DNA from: Sclerotinia nivalis
Taxonomy: Eukaryota; Ascomycota; Leotiomycetes; Helotiales; Sclerotiniaceae
Assembly: GCA_029531795.1 (NCBI GenBank)
Contig: JAPEIS010000005.1
Location: 2,478,001 to 2,542,000 of the forward strand
Length of the DNA stretch: 64,000 nt
Direction of reading: 5' to 3'
Made by a program: the position numbers and the translations under genes. The first letter of the stretch is position 1, and every line of letters begins with the position of its first letter. Shown here in pieces: positions 34,230 through 45,891 of the stretch. The notes under the pieces are model-generated. The model worked only from the letters and a program-made list of their open reading frames with translations, was not told where the DNA came from and searched no databases.

Positions 34230-35261
34230 ATGTCGCTTTCTTCTCTTCCCAGATCTCCTATTTTCTTCAAAACGAAGCCAGCTTCAGACAAGGAAGATGA
34301 TTATGGGGAGCTTACGAACTCATGGATCTGACCATCTTACTCTGTTAACAGATTTCACCAAACTCGTTCTATATATTTCCAATAGCAGCCACTCTGGGGA
34401 CTATTCTGGTCAGTGGTTCGATATTCCATCAAAATGGATTCCACCACAAGTGGCAACTTATGCAAAACAGCTAGAGTAGGCACGATCATTCTCCAGCTTC
34501 TGGTAATTTTTAGGCTTTCTAGTAAGACAGGTTTAGAACATTATCGCCAAGGATGCCATGTTGTGACATGCCACTATCATACAGAAGGGCTTCCTCCTTC
34601 GTCCCCTCTCTCCAAGCATCTTAAGTGTTACCACAAATCTGTCGAATTTTACGACAAGCCTTACAGGTGCCCTATTGCACGGTGTGAATATTCTACCATC
34701 AAATTCGAGATACTAAAACTTGAAATCAATCATGCTGAGACTCAACATGAGATTATACCTCACAATCTCGTGTCAGACTATCCGCCCACAGAAGTAGAGG
34801 AAGTTGAGAGCATTGATGAAACGATGGAGCAAAGGTCGTGGAATGAAGAATTGTCAGTCTATGAATCAGAGAGTCTCAAAACCCGGCCGGAATCAGACGG
34901 ACATCTAGACAATGATTACCTTGCATCGGACCTTACAAGCTTGATTGCCGAAGACTTTTATCATATTGGGGATATGCGAGCAGAAATAGCCGATGTAGTT
35001 GTACAAGATCTGGAACTAATCAAATATCTACTGCCTATCTTCCAAGCTTACGCGCCAACTCAATATTATCCACTTTCAGCAGAATCTGGATCCAGTTCGA
35101 CATCACAATCGACAGGAAGAACTGAAGCACTCCATTCGTCTGTCAATAGCATGTCGCTCGTTCATTCCAACACATCCAACAGGAAACGCGATAGACCCGA
35201 TGATAAGCCATCAGATGATGAAGGGGCAAATGATCCCAAGCGTCCTCGGCCCTGGGGATAG
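34230..35261 (+). pseudogene. C2H2-like zinc-finger gene, probably broken
   Basis: An open frame of 282 codons runs from 34413 to 35261 with coding-like content. It contains Cys/His pairs that could be two zinc fingers (CHVVTCHYH..HLKCYHK and YRCPIARCEY..HAETQHE). An acidic middle follows, and then a basic tail NDPKRPRPWG. The same frame reaches back to an ATG at 34230 but is cut by two stops (TGA near 34329 and TAG near 34386). Related fungal proteins usually continue past the PKRP motif into further fingers; here a TAG follows at once. It may be a truncated or decaying gene, or a short real gene starting at 34413. Confidence 0.5.
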
Positions 35262-36659
35262 AAGCGATATCTCTTTCGTTTGCCTCCGTCACTATCCTCA
35301 GAAATCGAAGTTGTTGAGTAATAGCAGATTGCCAATTCTCTTCAATCCATTCAAATAGTCTAACCTTGTATATTCGGTTCAAAAAGCATGAATACAAAGA
35401 GGCTTTCCACGTTTGATTTTTTCCATGAACGAAATATCTTCTATCTGATGCAATAGTAACATGCGCCTTCAGTACGATCACTGAAAGATGTAGATGCTGA
35501 GGATTTTCTGATTTATATAATCCCGACATCCTACTCTTTATCGCTAAAGCCTTCAATGGAATCTCCCTGCAGTATCAATACCATTAAATACATCCTTCAA
35601 TTTTATTCTTCAAATGCCTACCACGGCTGGTCAGAATATTGTTTCTATGCATGTTGGTTCCGAACGCACGTCGTGGATGACGTTCCTACACAATACAAAT
35701 CATGAATGCCTCCTATCATGGAAACAAACATCGTCAACAATGAAAAAGCGCTCTCATTTACATTACCATCCAATCAATGCTCGAACCTTTCCATCCTTTC
35801 ATCGGAAAATTCATTGCTCTAAATTGCAAATCCGATCCTGGTCTCGATCGTCCCTAAATAGATATCTTTGGCCTACTTGTTTTGCGACGTCGAGATACCT
35901 AGTATGCCTTTTAACGTGATTGCTAATCGGTAGAGGTTACAGAATGATGTTACGTTGGTCCTATCTAACATTGAAGATGCTATACAATCATACAAGCTCG
36001 CTCGTTTACTGCTATGTAACGTTCTTGACTAATTCTAGTAGTTGAGCCTAATCACTGAATATTACATACCCCTCGTCCAGTTTCGAAACAGAAGTCTTTC
36101 GAGTTTCGTAAATGTATTAAAGGGTGGGTGGGTGTATCCTCAATCTTGAGAAATCTTCCTGGCCAGCAGTAGGCATAGCATAATAAGTCTCTAAGGCTCA
36201 ACAAACCAGGCCTTAGTTTCGTAGTCAACCTTAGGACATTAGTTAAAAGTAATTCCAGTCAGTTTCGCTGGAGCCCAAAATGCTGGATGCTCAAGGACAG
36301 GAAACTGGTACAATACCTTGGGGTCTGGACACCGGTTCTAGGGAAAGATGGGAAAGGAAACCTTTACTCCGCAGCCTACAATGGAATATGTTTCAGAGTC
36401 TGTCAATGTTCCATTCACGCTCTATAGAAGAATTATCACCCTCGGCCATCTCAGAAGAAATTGAAGAGAACTGGAAGTAAGACCATGATATTGTTGCAAT
36501 ACAAGTGAAAATGGGCATGTGCTCATCTACTAGCAAATGTCGCGCCTACATAACCTTAACCCTCGAAGCTCTTTAATCTCTAATAGCATCAATAACAACA
36601 ATAATCTAGCCACGCAACCTAAAACTACCACTGATTCATAACTTCACATCACTACCAAG
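35262..36659. other. Region of 1.4 kb without a convincing gene
   Basis: Several short frames are present (for example 35614-35919 and 36280-36480). None shows a recognisable domain or clear coding bias. It lies between two apparently decayed coding segments. Confidence 0.45.
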
Positions 36660-37268
36660 GTGACACCCACAGACATGGATTATGATAGTGAAGATCCGGC
36701 CTCCTACCAAAATTCTATATCTTCAGCAATTACTTCTGAAGCATCATCTGAAACTCAGCTTCAACAAACACCGAATCCAAATCCACAAAACAACATCTAC
36801 GCCAATAGCAACCACGATTTATCTGCAGAGAACATACAACATCAGAAGCAAAAATCTTCCACGCGAGCAAAAACAGGCAGGTCGATCAATGATTGGAAAG
36901 CTGCGCCAGCTTAAAAGCTCCTCGAAAATACGGCAGCAAACATCACTATTGTACAACAGTACTTGAACAGTAATGGGCCTCAAGTCTATGAACAAATGTC
37001 CCAGCTATACAAGGAACTCGAAGCTAGAGAACTGTCGATAGGTGCATATCCTCATGGGTTGCCGCACTAAGTGATCAAAAGATTGCAGGCACCAACTCAA
37101 GCTTTCGTGTTCTAAGGCGCCAAACTCAGATTTCAAGCACAAAGTAGGTAAGCAGAACTTAGACAAGCAGAACGTATGCAAGCAGGCGCTTCGTACAATC
37201 AAGATCAGACTAGTGAAAGTCATTCACAAACAGTACGACCGTCAATTGAATACCCCGTTGGGATGTAA
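36660..37268 (+). pseudogene. Decayed coding frame with four internal TAA stops
   Basis: A frame starting near the ATG at 36675 (MDYDSEDPASYQNS) stays coding-like for about 200 codons despite TAA at 36912, 37068, 37113 and 37149; the next stop is at 37266. Segments between stops look like protein: KLLENTAANITIVQQYLNSN, YEQMSQLYKELEARELSIG, and an Ala/Gln-rich coiled segment AELRQAERMQAGASYNQDQ. Gln in place of each stop would suit the local composition. No family is recognised. Confidence 0.5.
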
Positions 37269-38071
37269 GAATATTAGGTACTCGTCTGGTACCAAATTGC
37301 CAAGCCCATCAGGTCATGGATTGAAGGATCAAGCTGTCCTAATCATTCTCAAGAAAAACTATACAGAATTAATACTTCAGCACACTAAGACGACAAAGCT
37401 TCTATATCCTGCATTGTCCATTCCGGATATGGCGTATCATTATGCCCAATTTCGAAGTTTTAGGTCGGCGTGGTAGTTTCTAAGGGCGTCCAAAAGTCTA
37501 CGTGATGACATCATCACTGGAGTAGGGGCTAGCTTGTGATATAGGCTATGTTGTTGACAAAATGAGAGTTTGGGAAAGGATTGCAGGGCCATGGATCTTA
37601 AGCCATTGTTTCAAATAACTTCAGCAGCTTTACTTGGAGTGTGCTAGACGTCTCACTGCAGACTGCCTTCGAATAGATTGATACACCTGACGGTGTATGA
37701 AGGAAGATATTTCAAGATCAGAATACCAAGCACTAAAACATCGCAATGCAAATCTCTTCACTCTTACTAAATACCAAATTGCGCTTGCAATATGAATGAA
37801 AGTGATCAACTATTCAATACTAGCACCAGAATTGCATCATAGTAAATAAATCCTCATAAACCCCTTTGTGAAGTGAAGTGATAAAATTGTGTAACCCCTG
37901 GCTATAACCTTACCAACAATCCCCACCTAAAAACCCCTTGTCCACAACCCACAAGGCTGACGAAACCTCCACCTAAACCAGCATTCCCAACCTCATCAAC
38001 CACCCAGTCCAAATAATTTCGAGTCTCCCATTAACAAGCATTCCATTCCTTACACCATAAAAATCCCAATC
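37269..38071. other. Intergenic region, 803 bp
   Basis: The same reading frame continues weakly with further stops. The rest is the promoter region of the Maf-type gene. Nothing distinctive is seen. Confidence 0.45.
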
Positions 38072-39016
38072 ATGCCCGACAATAAATACACAGCTGTCTC
38101 GACTTCCGAGCCCAAAGATCCTCCTCCAACCTACGAATCCGCATCTACACAACATGGCGCACTCCCTGGTCGTCCCGCTTCCAAATCCATATCTAGTATC
38201 AAGGGGCCCTTACCACGGGGTCCTTTTCCTCTTGATATCCCCGTCTTGCAACATTTGAAAGGAAAGAGAATTGTACTTGCATCTGCTAGTCCGAGACGGA
38301 AACAAATTTTGGCTTCGGTATGTTGTTTCAACTTTCTAGTTCTATTATGAAATAATGCGAGATGAGTATATATTCTAACACATTGATTCTAGATAGGTCT
38401 CACAAACCTTGAAATAATCCCCTCTCCCCTCCCAGAAAATCTCTCAAAAGAACATCTTGGTCCCTTCGATTACGTTCTCCAAACCGCCATTCAAAAATGT
38501 CTTTCAGTATATACCCACTGTCTCGATAATCCTCTCGCCAGTATTCCCGATCCCTCACTCGTCATAGCAGCCGACACAGTAATCGTGACGAATTCCGGAC
38601 ATATCCTAGAAAAACCTCGCTCACAATCCGATCACATCCGCATGCTCCAACGACTCCGCGATGAAAAATCCCACAAGGTATTTACCGCCATAGCAATCCT
38701 AGCTCCGCGCGAAGATGCGCGGTATCCGGGGTATAATTGCGAGAATGAAGTGGTGGAGACGACAGTTTTTTTTGATGCGGAGGTGGGTGATGAGTTGATT
38801 GAAGCGTATGTTAAGACGAGGGAGGGAGTCGATAAGGCGGGTGGATATGCGATTCAGGGGATAGGAGCTATGTTGGTGGAGAAGATAGAGGGGAGTTGGG
38901 ATAATGTTGTTGGATTGCCGATTAGGAATACGGTGGCGTTGATGGAGAAGGCGGTTTTTGATCAGGAGGATTTGGATCCGGAGGAGAATGAGGAGGGGGA
39001 TGAGGGGGATGAGTAA
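38072..39016 (+). CDS. Maf/YceF-type nucleoside triphosphate pyrophosphatase
   Basis: Hydrolyses nucleoside triphosphates, probably to clean the pool of modified nucleotides (family role). Exons 38072-38317 and 38393-39016 give 289 residues. Key Maf motifs are in order: VLASASPRRKQIL (residues about 67-80), VIAADTVIV with the metal-binding Asp, EKPRS, KAGGYAIQGIGA with the conserved Gly-Gly-Tyr, and VVGLPI. The first 60 residues are a Pro-rich extension typical of fungal copies. The C-terminus is an acidic Glu/Asp/Gly tail. Confidence 0.94.
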
Positions 39017-39729
39017 ATATCTTGGGGATTGAAATTGATAGTGAAATAGGGGAAGGGGAGAAGAATATACATATGATGAATATAACATCTACACAAGCTT
39101 GTGGATGGAATGGAAATGGAGAATATATATCATTAGTGTAGATAGATATGACACCAAAAGTTTATAGAAAGCCATTTCAATTATTTGCAATATAGAGCAA
39201 AGTCCAGTCCAGTACAGTACAGTACAATAAATTCCAACATCCAATACAACCACCTCCCTATCAAAATATCACCCCTTCCCTCACCCACCAACAAACCAAA
39301 ACCACGCCCCCTTTTCAGGAGCCTAATTCCCCAAGCGAAACAAGAATCAAGAAAACAACCTTTCACTCATAACATAACAACATAACAACATATACACTCT
39401 CCCACAACACCTAGAACTACCTTATCTTACCTACCTAATTTACCTTCCTCCCATTTATTGCACATCGTATATCGTATATCGTATAAAAATATCGTATAAA
39501 GATATACATATATCTAAGAGAGAACAATCTCATCTCACAATTCTTTTCTGTCTACTTACATACCATTTACCATTTATTACTCACTACTTATAACCAGGTA
39601 TTTATCACTATCTAGATAACTAGCTATTGGACATTATAATATCACAATATCACACTATCACACAACCTAACGTGTGATCCCCCCCGTTCTATACATGTAG
39701 AACTTTATTCCCTCTAGGTTTTAAATAGA

Positions 39730-39738
39730 TACTCCGTA
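39730..39738. other. TACTCCGTA 9-mer, copy 4
   Basis: Some 25 bp before the CTT array, between the Maf-type and het-C genes. Confidence 0.9.
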
Positions 39739-39761
39739 GAATTAATAATAAATCTACTTGC

Positions 39762-39845
39762 TCTTCTTCTTCTTCTTCTTCTTCTTCTTCTTCTTCTTCT
39801 TCTTCTTCTTCTTCTTCTTCTTCTTCTTCTTCTTCTTCTTCTTCT
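39762..39845. repeat. (CTT)n microsatellite, about 28 copies
   Basis: Nearly perfect trinucleotide array. It reads as poly-Phe in one frame, which is not a gene. Confidence 0.95.
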
Positions 39846-40017
39846 CTTTTAACATTAATATATATCTAGCACATACAAACAAACACACCCCACACCCCAC
39901 ACCACAAACCATTTTGGGATGGATGGGTTGGAATGGACGGGATGAATGGGATGGGGTGGATATACGAGGTTTTTGGATTGTATTGCTTAAGTAGTGAAGT
40001 TCTATGTAGTTAGTGGT

Positions 40018-40095
40018 GTAGTTAGAGTAGTGGTATAGTGTAGTGGTATAGAGTAGTGTAGTGTAGTGGTATAGTGTAATGGTATAGTGTATGTA
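40018..40095. repeat. Degenerate minisatellite, GTAGTGGTATAGT unit
   Basis: About five units of 13-14 bp built on TAGTGGTATAGTG, with partial copies (GTAGT) between them. Confidence 0.8.
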
Positions 40096-40844
40096 ACTTG
40101 TGTTCTTGTGATGTGAGGATATATCTCTATAGTGGGATGTCTAGAAGTGAAGATATGTGGGTGGTGGAAGTATTTAGAAGATTGAATTGTAGCCGTTTAG
40201 TATGTTAGTTGGTTGTAGGCAGGTTATGTTAGATAAAGTCTACAAAGAAGGGAAAATCTGTCTGAATCCCTAGAGGTTTGAGGAACGGTTTGGTGTAGGG
40301 CCTGGGTTTTGTATAAACACAACCCATTCTCACTACCAACTACCAAACTAAGAACCCAACTACCCACCAAATCACGGAATATATTATCCCCCCAACCCCT
40401 TCCCAACTCCGCGCCCCGCCTGGAAAGCGCCTATGACCAAACAACCCCGCGTAATTGATACTGTACCCGTTGTGTCGCGATTCTTTCAGGCTTCACTCCC
40501 GAACAAGCATCACTTCTCAATGATCTACTAGCTAGCTCCTACTTCCTTGCTCATCAATCCATCCATTACCATCGACGTCTCCTATTCACAAAATCAGATA
40601 AACTTCATTGATAAAGCCCGCTATGATGAGGTAAATTCTGTACTGTATTGTTAGGTACACATACGCCCAAGATTACAACTTAAAAAAGATCTAAGTGTAA
40701 AAGGCATCTTAATAGCATTAAAAGCACTTTTATCTAGCTATCTAGCAAACCTTACTGGTTTTCGACGACTTCATAGCATCATATCATATCATAATCCCTC
40801 GTTCCTCATTTATCATATCCCATTCAAACCATCACCTCATAAAC

Positions 40845-43800
40845 CTAGAAACCCCATCCACGTTCCTCTCTCCTCTCGTCACCATATTCCTCCTCCCTCT
40901 CCTCTCCCCTTTCCCTCTCACCCCTCTCACCCTCATTCCCAGAATGCCCTCCCCCAAGTCCAATACCTCCAAATCTCTGCGCTAACCCACCAATAAGTCC
41001 ACCAAATTCCCCTCCACTAAATGCGCCGCCGCCAAAGCCGCCTTGTTCTCTTTGAGGCTCTTCGTATCTTCTCTCGCCACCATAACTACCTCTCTCGCCA
41101 TATCCTCCGCCGTATTCCTGTCTAGGAGGTTCCTGGTATCTCTCACGTTCACCCCAACCACCATGTTCTTCTCTCTGTTGACCATAATCACCATATTCGT
41201 GACGAGGAGGCTCCTCAAATCTCTCTCTTCTCTCTTCTCTCTCCGGAATATACTCTTGCGGGACATCCCTATCCCCATTGCTACTACCACTTCCACGACG
41301 ACTGTGATGTCTTCTATGATGCCTTCTATGCCTTCTGCGTTCACTATCATCGCTCTCACTACCCGACCTCTCTTCTCTATGATGTCGTGCTTCATGATAA
41401 TGATGTCCATCAGCAGTTTCTCCCTCGCGCCATGTTTCCGTCTCGACTCTCCCATCGGGATGTTCGTAGATGCGTTCGTTGGTTCGTTCATAACCTCCAC
41501 CATATGTAGGTCTCTGCTCGGAGATTTCTTCGAAACCCGTGCCATGGCCCCCTTGCTGACCATATTGTTGATAATCTGTTCGTCTCCCTCCACCAGGAAG
41601 TTGTTCTTGCGTATACTCTGCTTGAGCATAGTGATCACCCGAGTGACCTACTTCAGTGTAACTTTGCTCGTAATTACCCTGAGAGTTGTACCCTTGGGAT
41701 GAATATGCTTTTTCTTTAGCTCCTCCACCCAGGACTCCTGCCAAAAGACTTCCACCAAGACCGCCAGCAAGAGCACCAACAATACCACCTAAAGCGCCAC
41801 CACCAACTGCTTCTCCAGCAAATTTGCCAATTCCTGAAGATGCTTGTTCACTAAATCCTGATGATCCACCATGACCACCCATTGCAGAAGTTAAACCACC
41901 CATCATTTCATTTGCCAAAGGATTTGATGAAGACATCATTGGGCCCTGCTTGGACATTTTAAGTGGTGCACCGCATCCATGGCCAGTATCATGAACATCT
42001 TCAAGATGATTTTCTCCATTCTCAACTCCTTCTCTGCTCAGCTTTCTTCGGAATTCTTCTTGCTCACTACCATCTTTGTTGTGCCACCATTCTTCTACAA
42101 CTCTGAACATAAGTTGACGACCATCTGAAGCTCCATCATCACCATAGTAGCGAAGAGCGGGATGATGGAAAACACCATGGATGATACGATTAATTGTACG
42201 ATCAGGGTCAATACGTTCATCATCCCAACAAGAAATGAGTTGAGGAACAACCCATTTGAGGACTTGAGAAGCGATCTTGCCAGCGCATTCATTGAGGATC
42301 TAAATAGATATTAGTATCAATAATGGTTGCGGAATATAGATGACGTCGTTTCCTCAAGTTCGAGGTAAGACGGTATTGCGGCAATAAATAATAGGGAAAT
42401 AGTAGACTCACGTTGGAGAAATGATCCTTGGACAACATAGAATGGGTAGGATCAGAAGAGTAGTCATCGTGGAAAACGATCAGCTGCTTGTCCTTACTGC
42501 TTTGAATAATCTCTGAGGAACCCGTATTCAATTCAGTCTTGATCTGGTTGATGATTGGAAGAACGAATGGAGCAAGGAGTGAGAAAACAAAAATGTTGAT
42601 TTGTTCTTCGATATTCTCAATGAGAGCTGGAAGGACAGGTATCTTTTCAATAGCTTCTCGAATCTGTTGCATAAGCTCGTCATGCCACTGAATGATTGGA
42701 TAGATCTCCTTGGCGACTTGTTGCATTTGTAGTGTAAAAGCTTCCGGGTCTTTTGGCGAGACATGCTCTTGAGACTGTTGAGCAGCAGAAGCACTGGCCT
42801 GAAGCTCATCTGCTTTACCAGCTTGATCCTTACCACCAAAGAGCCCAGAAGGAACTGAACTTAGAAGGTCTTTAAGAAGACTACTGTTACCCTGACTACC
42901 TTCTTCCATGGTTCCTTCAAGGGTCTGAATTTCGCTTTGAGTTGCTTTGTCGTCAAATTCGCCCATTACCGAGTGGAGGAAGTCGACACCACCAAAAGTA
43001 CCAGTAATGATTGGGTAAACTGGGTGCTGAACACCTGGAAGTTCGATCTGAGTTCGTCTTCCAACATGTGGAAAAACGTCATGTTCACCCATCTCAATAA
43101 GTGCCAACTCGGTATAATTGCTGTGAGCGGAATAATCCTCCAAACAGTGAAGTCCAGTACCCAACAAGCGGAGTGCCTCGTATAATTCGTCCTTGTTCTT
43201 GCTTCGTCCATAAGATCTACCAAGTCGAATGGATTCATGGAAAAGCTTTCTGACGTGGAAAGCGGATGTCATGACTCCAGCGTGTTCGTTCGCAATGTAG
43301 TTCTTCATGCCAGTCTGGGGATCAATAGCAAGCTCAACTTCTTCATCGACTGGACCTCGAAGTCTGTGGTCATATTGTGAAGCATCAAGATTATCGGCAT
43401 AATCCTTTGGGTTATCGATGTGATCTTCTGGTCGATAGCAACCTAATCTTTGAGCAGTAACTTCGAATTCTTTTGTGCCATATCCAAATGTCATGAATCC
43501 AAGAACCCAGAGTAAAATGCGAATAGCTTCGGCCGAAACGTATTTGACGGTACCGACATCAATTGCTTGAGCTGGCAGGGGGAAAGAGATTAGTATTGGA
43601 CCATAATAAGCTTGAGGCGAATGTGAGCGTAAGATGTGATGAGTTTATACATACAATAATCTCTGAGCCAGTTACCAAAGTATACTCTTGCTACCATCAT
43701 CTTATCAAACTTCTTTCCACCACAAGCTCTTGACATAACAAGTGAAAGAAGGGTATCTTCAATATCTCCATGGCGCCCTGAATACCAAGTCAGAAAATCT

Positions 43801-43957
43801 TCTCTTGCATAGGCAGTATAGGTATGAACTCACAATTTATTCCTGAAATTTTGGAAACTGATGCAATATTTCCAGCGCCAAATGCATGAGCTGGATGTGC
43901 TAATAGTAGAAGGACTGCGAACGAAAGAAGCAGCGTCGAGCTGCTGAGCGAAGGCAT
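40845..43957 (-). CDS. het-C: HET-C heterokaryon-incompatibility protein
   Basis: Fungal HET-C family protein (PF07217); in Neurospora the polymorphic het-c locus takes part in vegetative self/non-self recognition. Exons 43957-43834, 43777-43655, 43571-42412 and 42299-40845 give 953 residues, close to the Neurospora protein. The signal peptide (about residues 1-25, LLLSFAVLLLLAHPAHA) is followed by conserved HGDIEDTLLSLVMSRACGG, YFGNWLRDYSQAIDVGTVKY, ALRLLGTGLHCLEDYSAHSN and CWDDERIDPDRTINRIIHGV. A glycine-rich hydrophobic stretch (about 600-660) precedes a Tyr/Glu/Arg/His-rich tail with RRHRRHHRRHHSRR. The family's Gly-rich tail is known; the very charged C-terminus varies between species. 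Confidence 0.96.
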
Positions 43958-45891
43958 ATTTGCTGCGATATGTTCGAATAGATGTTTAACTTATGGAGGA
44001 GTTAACTCGAACACAACAAGAGCACTTGGAAAAGAAAATGAACATGAGGAGATGAGTGGACTACCAGATTGAAGGCTTTTGAGGGGTCGGTGATGTAGCA
44101 AATAGGTGTGCCAAGCCGACTTGTCTTCAGGTTTTTGGTGGGGTTTGATACAAAATTCGTTGCACGCCAAGTTAAGATGATCCAGTAAGAATTAAGGGTT
44201 CGCAACAGAAAGGTTATTTTATGTTGATCCTGTCGTCAGCTGTGAATGAGGGAGATTGTGTAGCAATATAGTGTGATTGGAGAACCTGTAGTGAATGGCT
44301 ATGATCTAATCACAAATCACGATGATAGATACACAGAACAAACATGAGCTGCGCGGCCGTTGTGTAGAGCGTACAAGCTTGAGTGTAGGTATCTACTCCG
44401 TAGTGAAGGTTGAGAGAGGTTCAACTTGGTGTGGGATACCTACTTAGGGATTAACTTGCTTTTGAAAGCCCAATTTAGAAAGCCCCAGAAGTGAAGATTT
44501 TGAGGGTTGGTTGCATTTCAGTGTGGTACAGTAGTAGTTTTGATGTTTTGAAGTTTTAAAGAGCTGCTGATGGTTGTACCCTCCAAGGTTAATAACAATT
44601 TTGGCAGTTGAATTGGACATTAAAAAGCATGAAGTCCTTCAAGGATATCAAACAAAACCTTTCAATATTCAGTATTATTTGGGACATTGGAAGTGATAGA
44701 GTATCTTTCCACACCCTTTCAAAAGCAGCAATTTTAATGTTTGGTAGAAAGAAGAGTTATCGAGAATCACTGGAAGGCATACATTAATTAGGCTTAATAC
44801 GGGTAGAACATCATTGGCAGACCCCATAACTTGCCCACAATCCAATCGAATTCTTTCTACCCAACCCTTTACCAAACCCTTCACCACACCCAAACCCATC
44901 TTTATTAGTTCAAAGCACCTGGGCACTCACAATACACAACACCTATGAAACCTTTGAAGTCTGGTAAGTAATACAGGCTGTTCAGGCTTTAAAGCTTCAT
45001 CAATTCAAGAAGAGAATATATATATATATACGTGATTTAAATGCTCTCTAGTCCTCTCCTTAATTGAACCACTCACTAACTTGTCCTTCCCATATCACAT
45101 CCATTTACATCCATTTACCCCGAGTACTTTCTGAAATAGGTCAAATCAAAACCAATTTTGGCGATTGATTGTAGCACAAGACACCGAAATCGGGCGGAGC
45201 TTTCAAGGCTCATAGCGCCGAGATCTATGCCTAGCTAGGTAATTTAGTGAATGAAGGGTAGGGTAGGAGTGAAATTCGCTATCAGAAGGCCCCGTGGTTC
45301 CCCGTAAGAGGACGCAGTGCCAATATAAGCAAAATGACCTGAAAAAAGAATTCAGAAATTCACAAATTGTCAAAATTAATAACAAGTATGGAGTGAGTAT
45401 ATAAAGGATTAACAAAACAATAGACTCTTCAAAGATATCAAAACCCTAACCAAAAAACGAAGCTTATAAGAAAAGGAAGTGCTCCTGAATATTACCACAT
45501 TTTTCTTCCAATAGTATACTGTAGACACTGTATCTCTCGGACCAAATTTTCAGTGTTCAATTTAAAAATGGCGCGTTTTTACCCCTACACCCACAGTGGT
45601 TGGAAAAAAAAAAACTTTCACTCACCCTACCCCACTACTCCCGTACTTACTACTTATTTTACTTATCACTTACTTTCCTGCCAAACGAGAAAGAAGAAAA
45701 AAAGTTGGTGCGGCACTCCCCCAGTGATCCCAAGCCCATAACTCGCTCTTAAATATTCTCCTTTCCCGCCCATCCGCCCCAAACCAAACCCCCAACCAAA
45801 ACCTCAAAATACTTACTTCTTAGGCTTCGAAATCAGCAACAACAGCCTACAATCAAAAACAACGTCAATACATATCACAAAGTTCATCAAA
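43958..45891. other. Divergent intergenic region, 1.93 kb
   Basis: Upstream regions of het-C (minus) and the HMG-box gene (plus). It contains TACTCCGTA at 44394-44402 and a TA run near 45019. No gene is supported. Confidence 0.5.
44394..44402. other. TACTCCGTA 9-mer, copy 5
   Basis: In the divergent het-C/HMG-box intergenic region, about 440 bp upstream of het-C. Confidence 0.9.

Larger units (their letters stand above)
39017..40844. other. Convergent intergenic region, 1.83 kb, repeat-rich
   Basis: Carries an ATCGTAT-type short tandem near 39465-39500, a CTT array, a copy of TACTCCGTA at 39730 and a 13-bp minisatellite. No gene is supported. Confidence 0.55.

Noticed and set aside
39758..39994. 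Poly-Phe frame
   Set aside because: Translation of the CTT microsatellite.
41043..41702. 219-codon plus-strand frame inside het-C
   Set aside because: Antisense shadow of the Gly/Arg-rich het-C tail; composition follows that gene.
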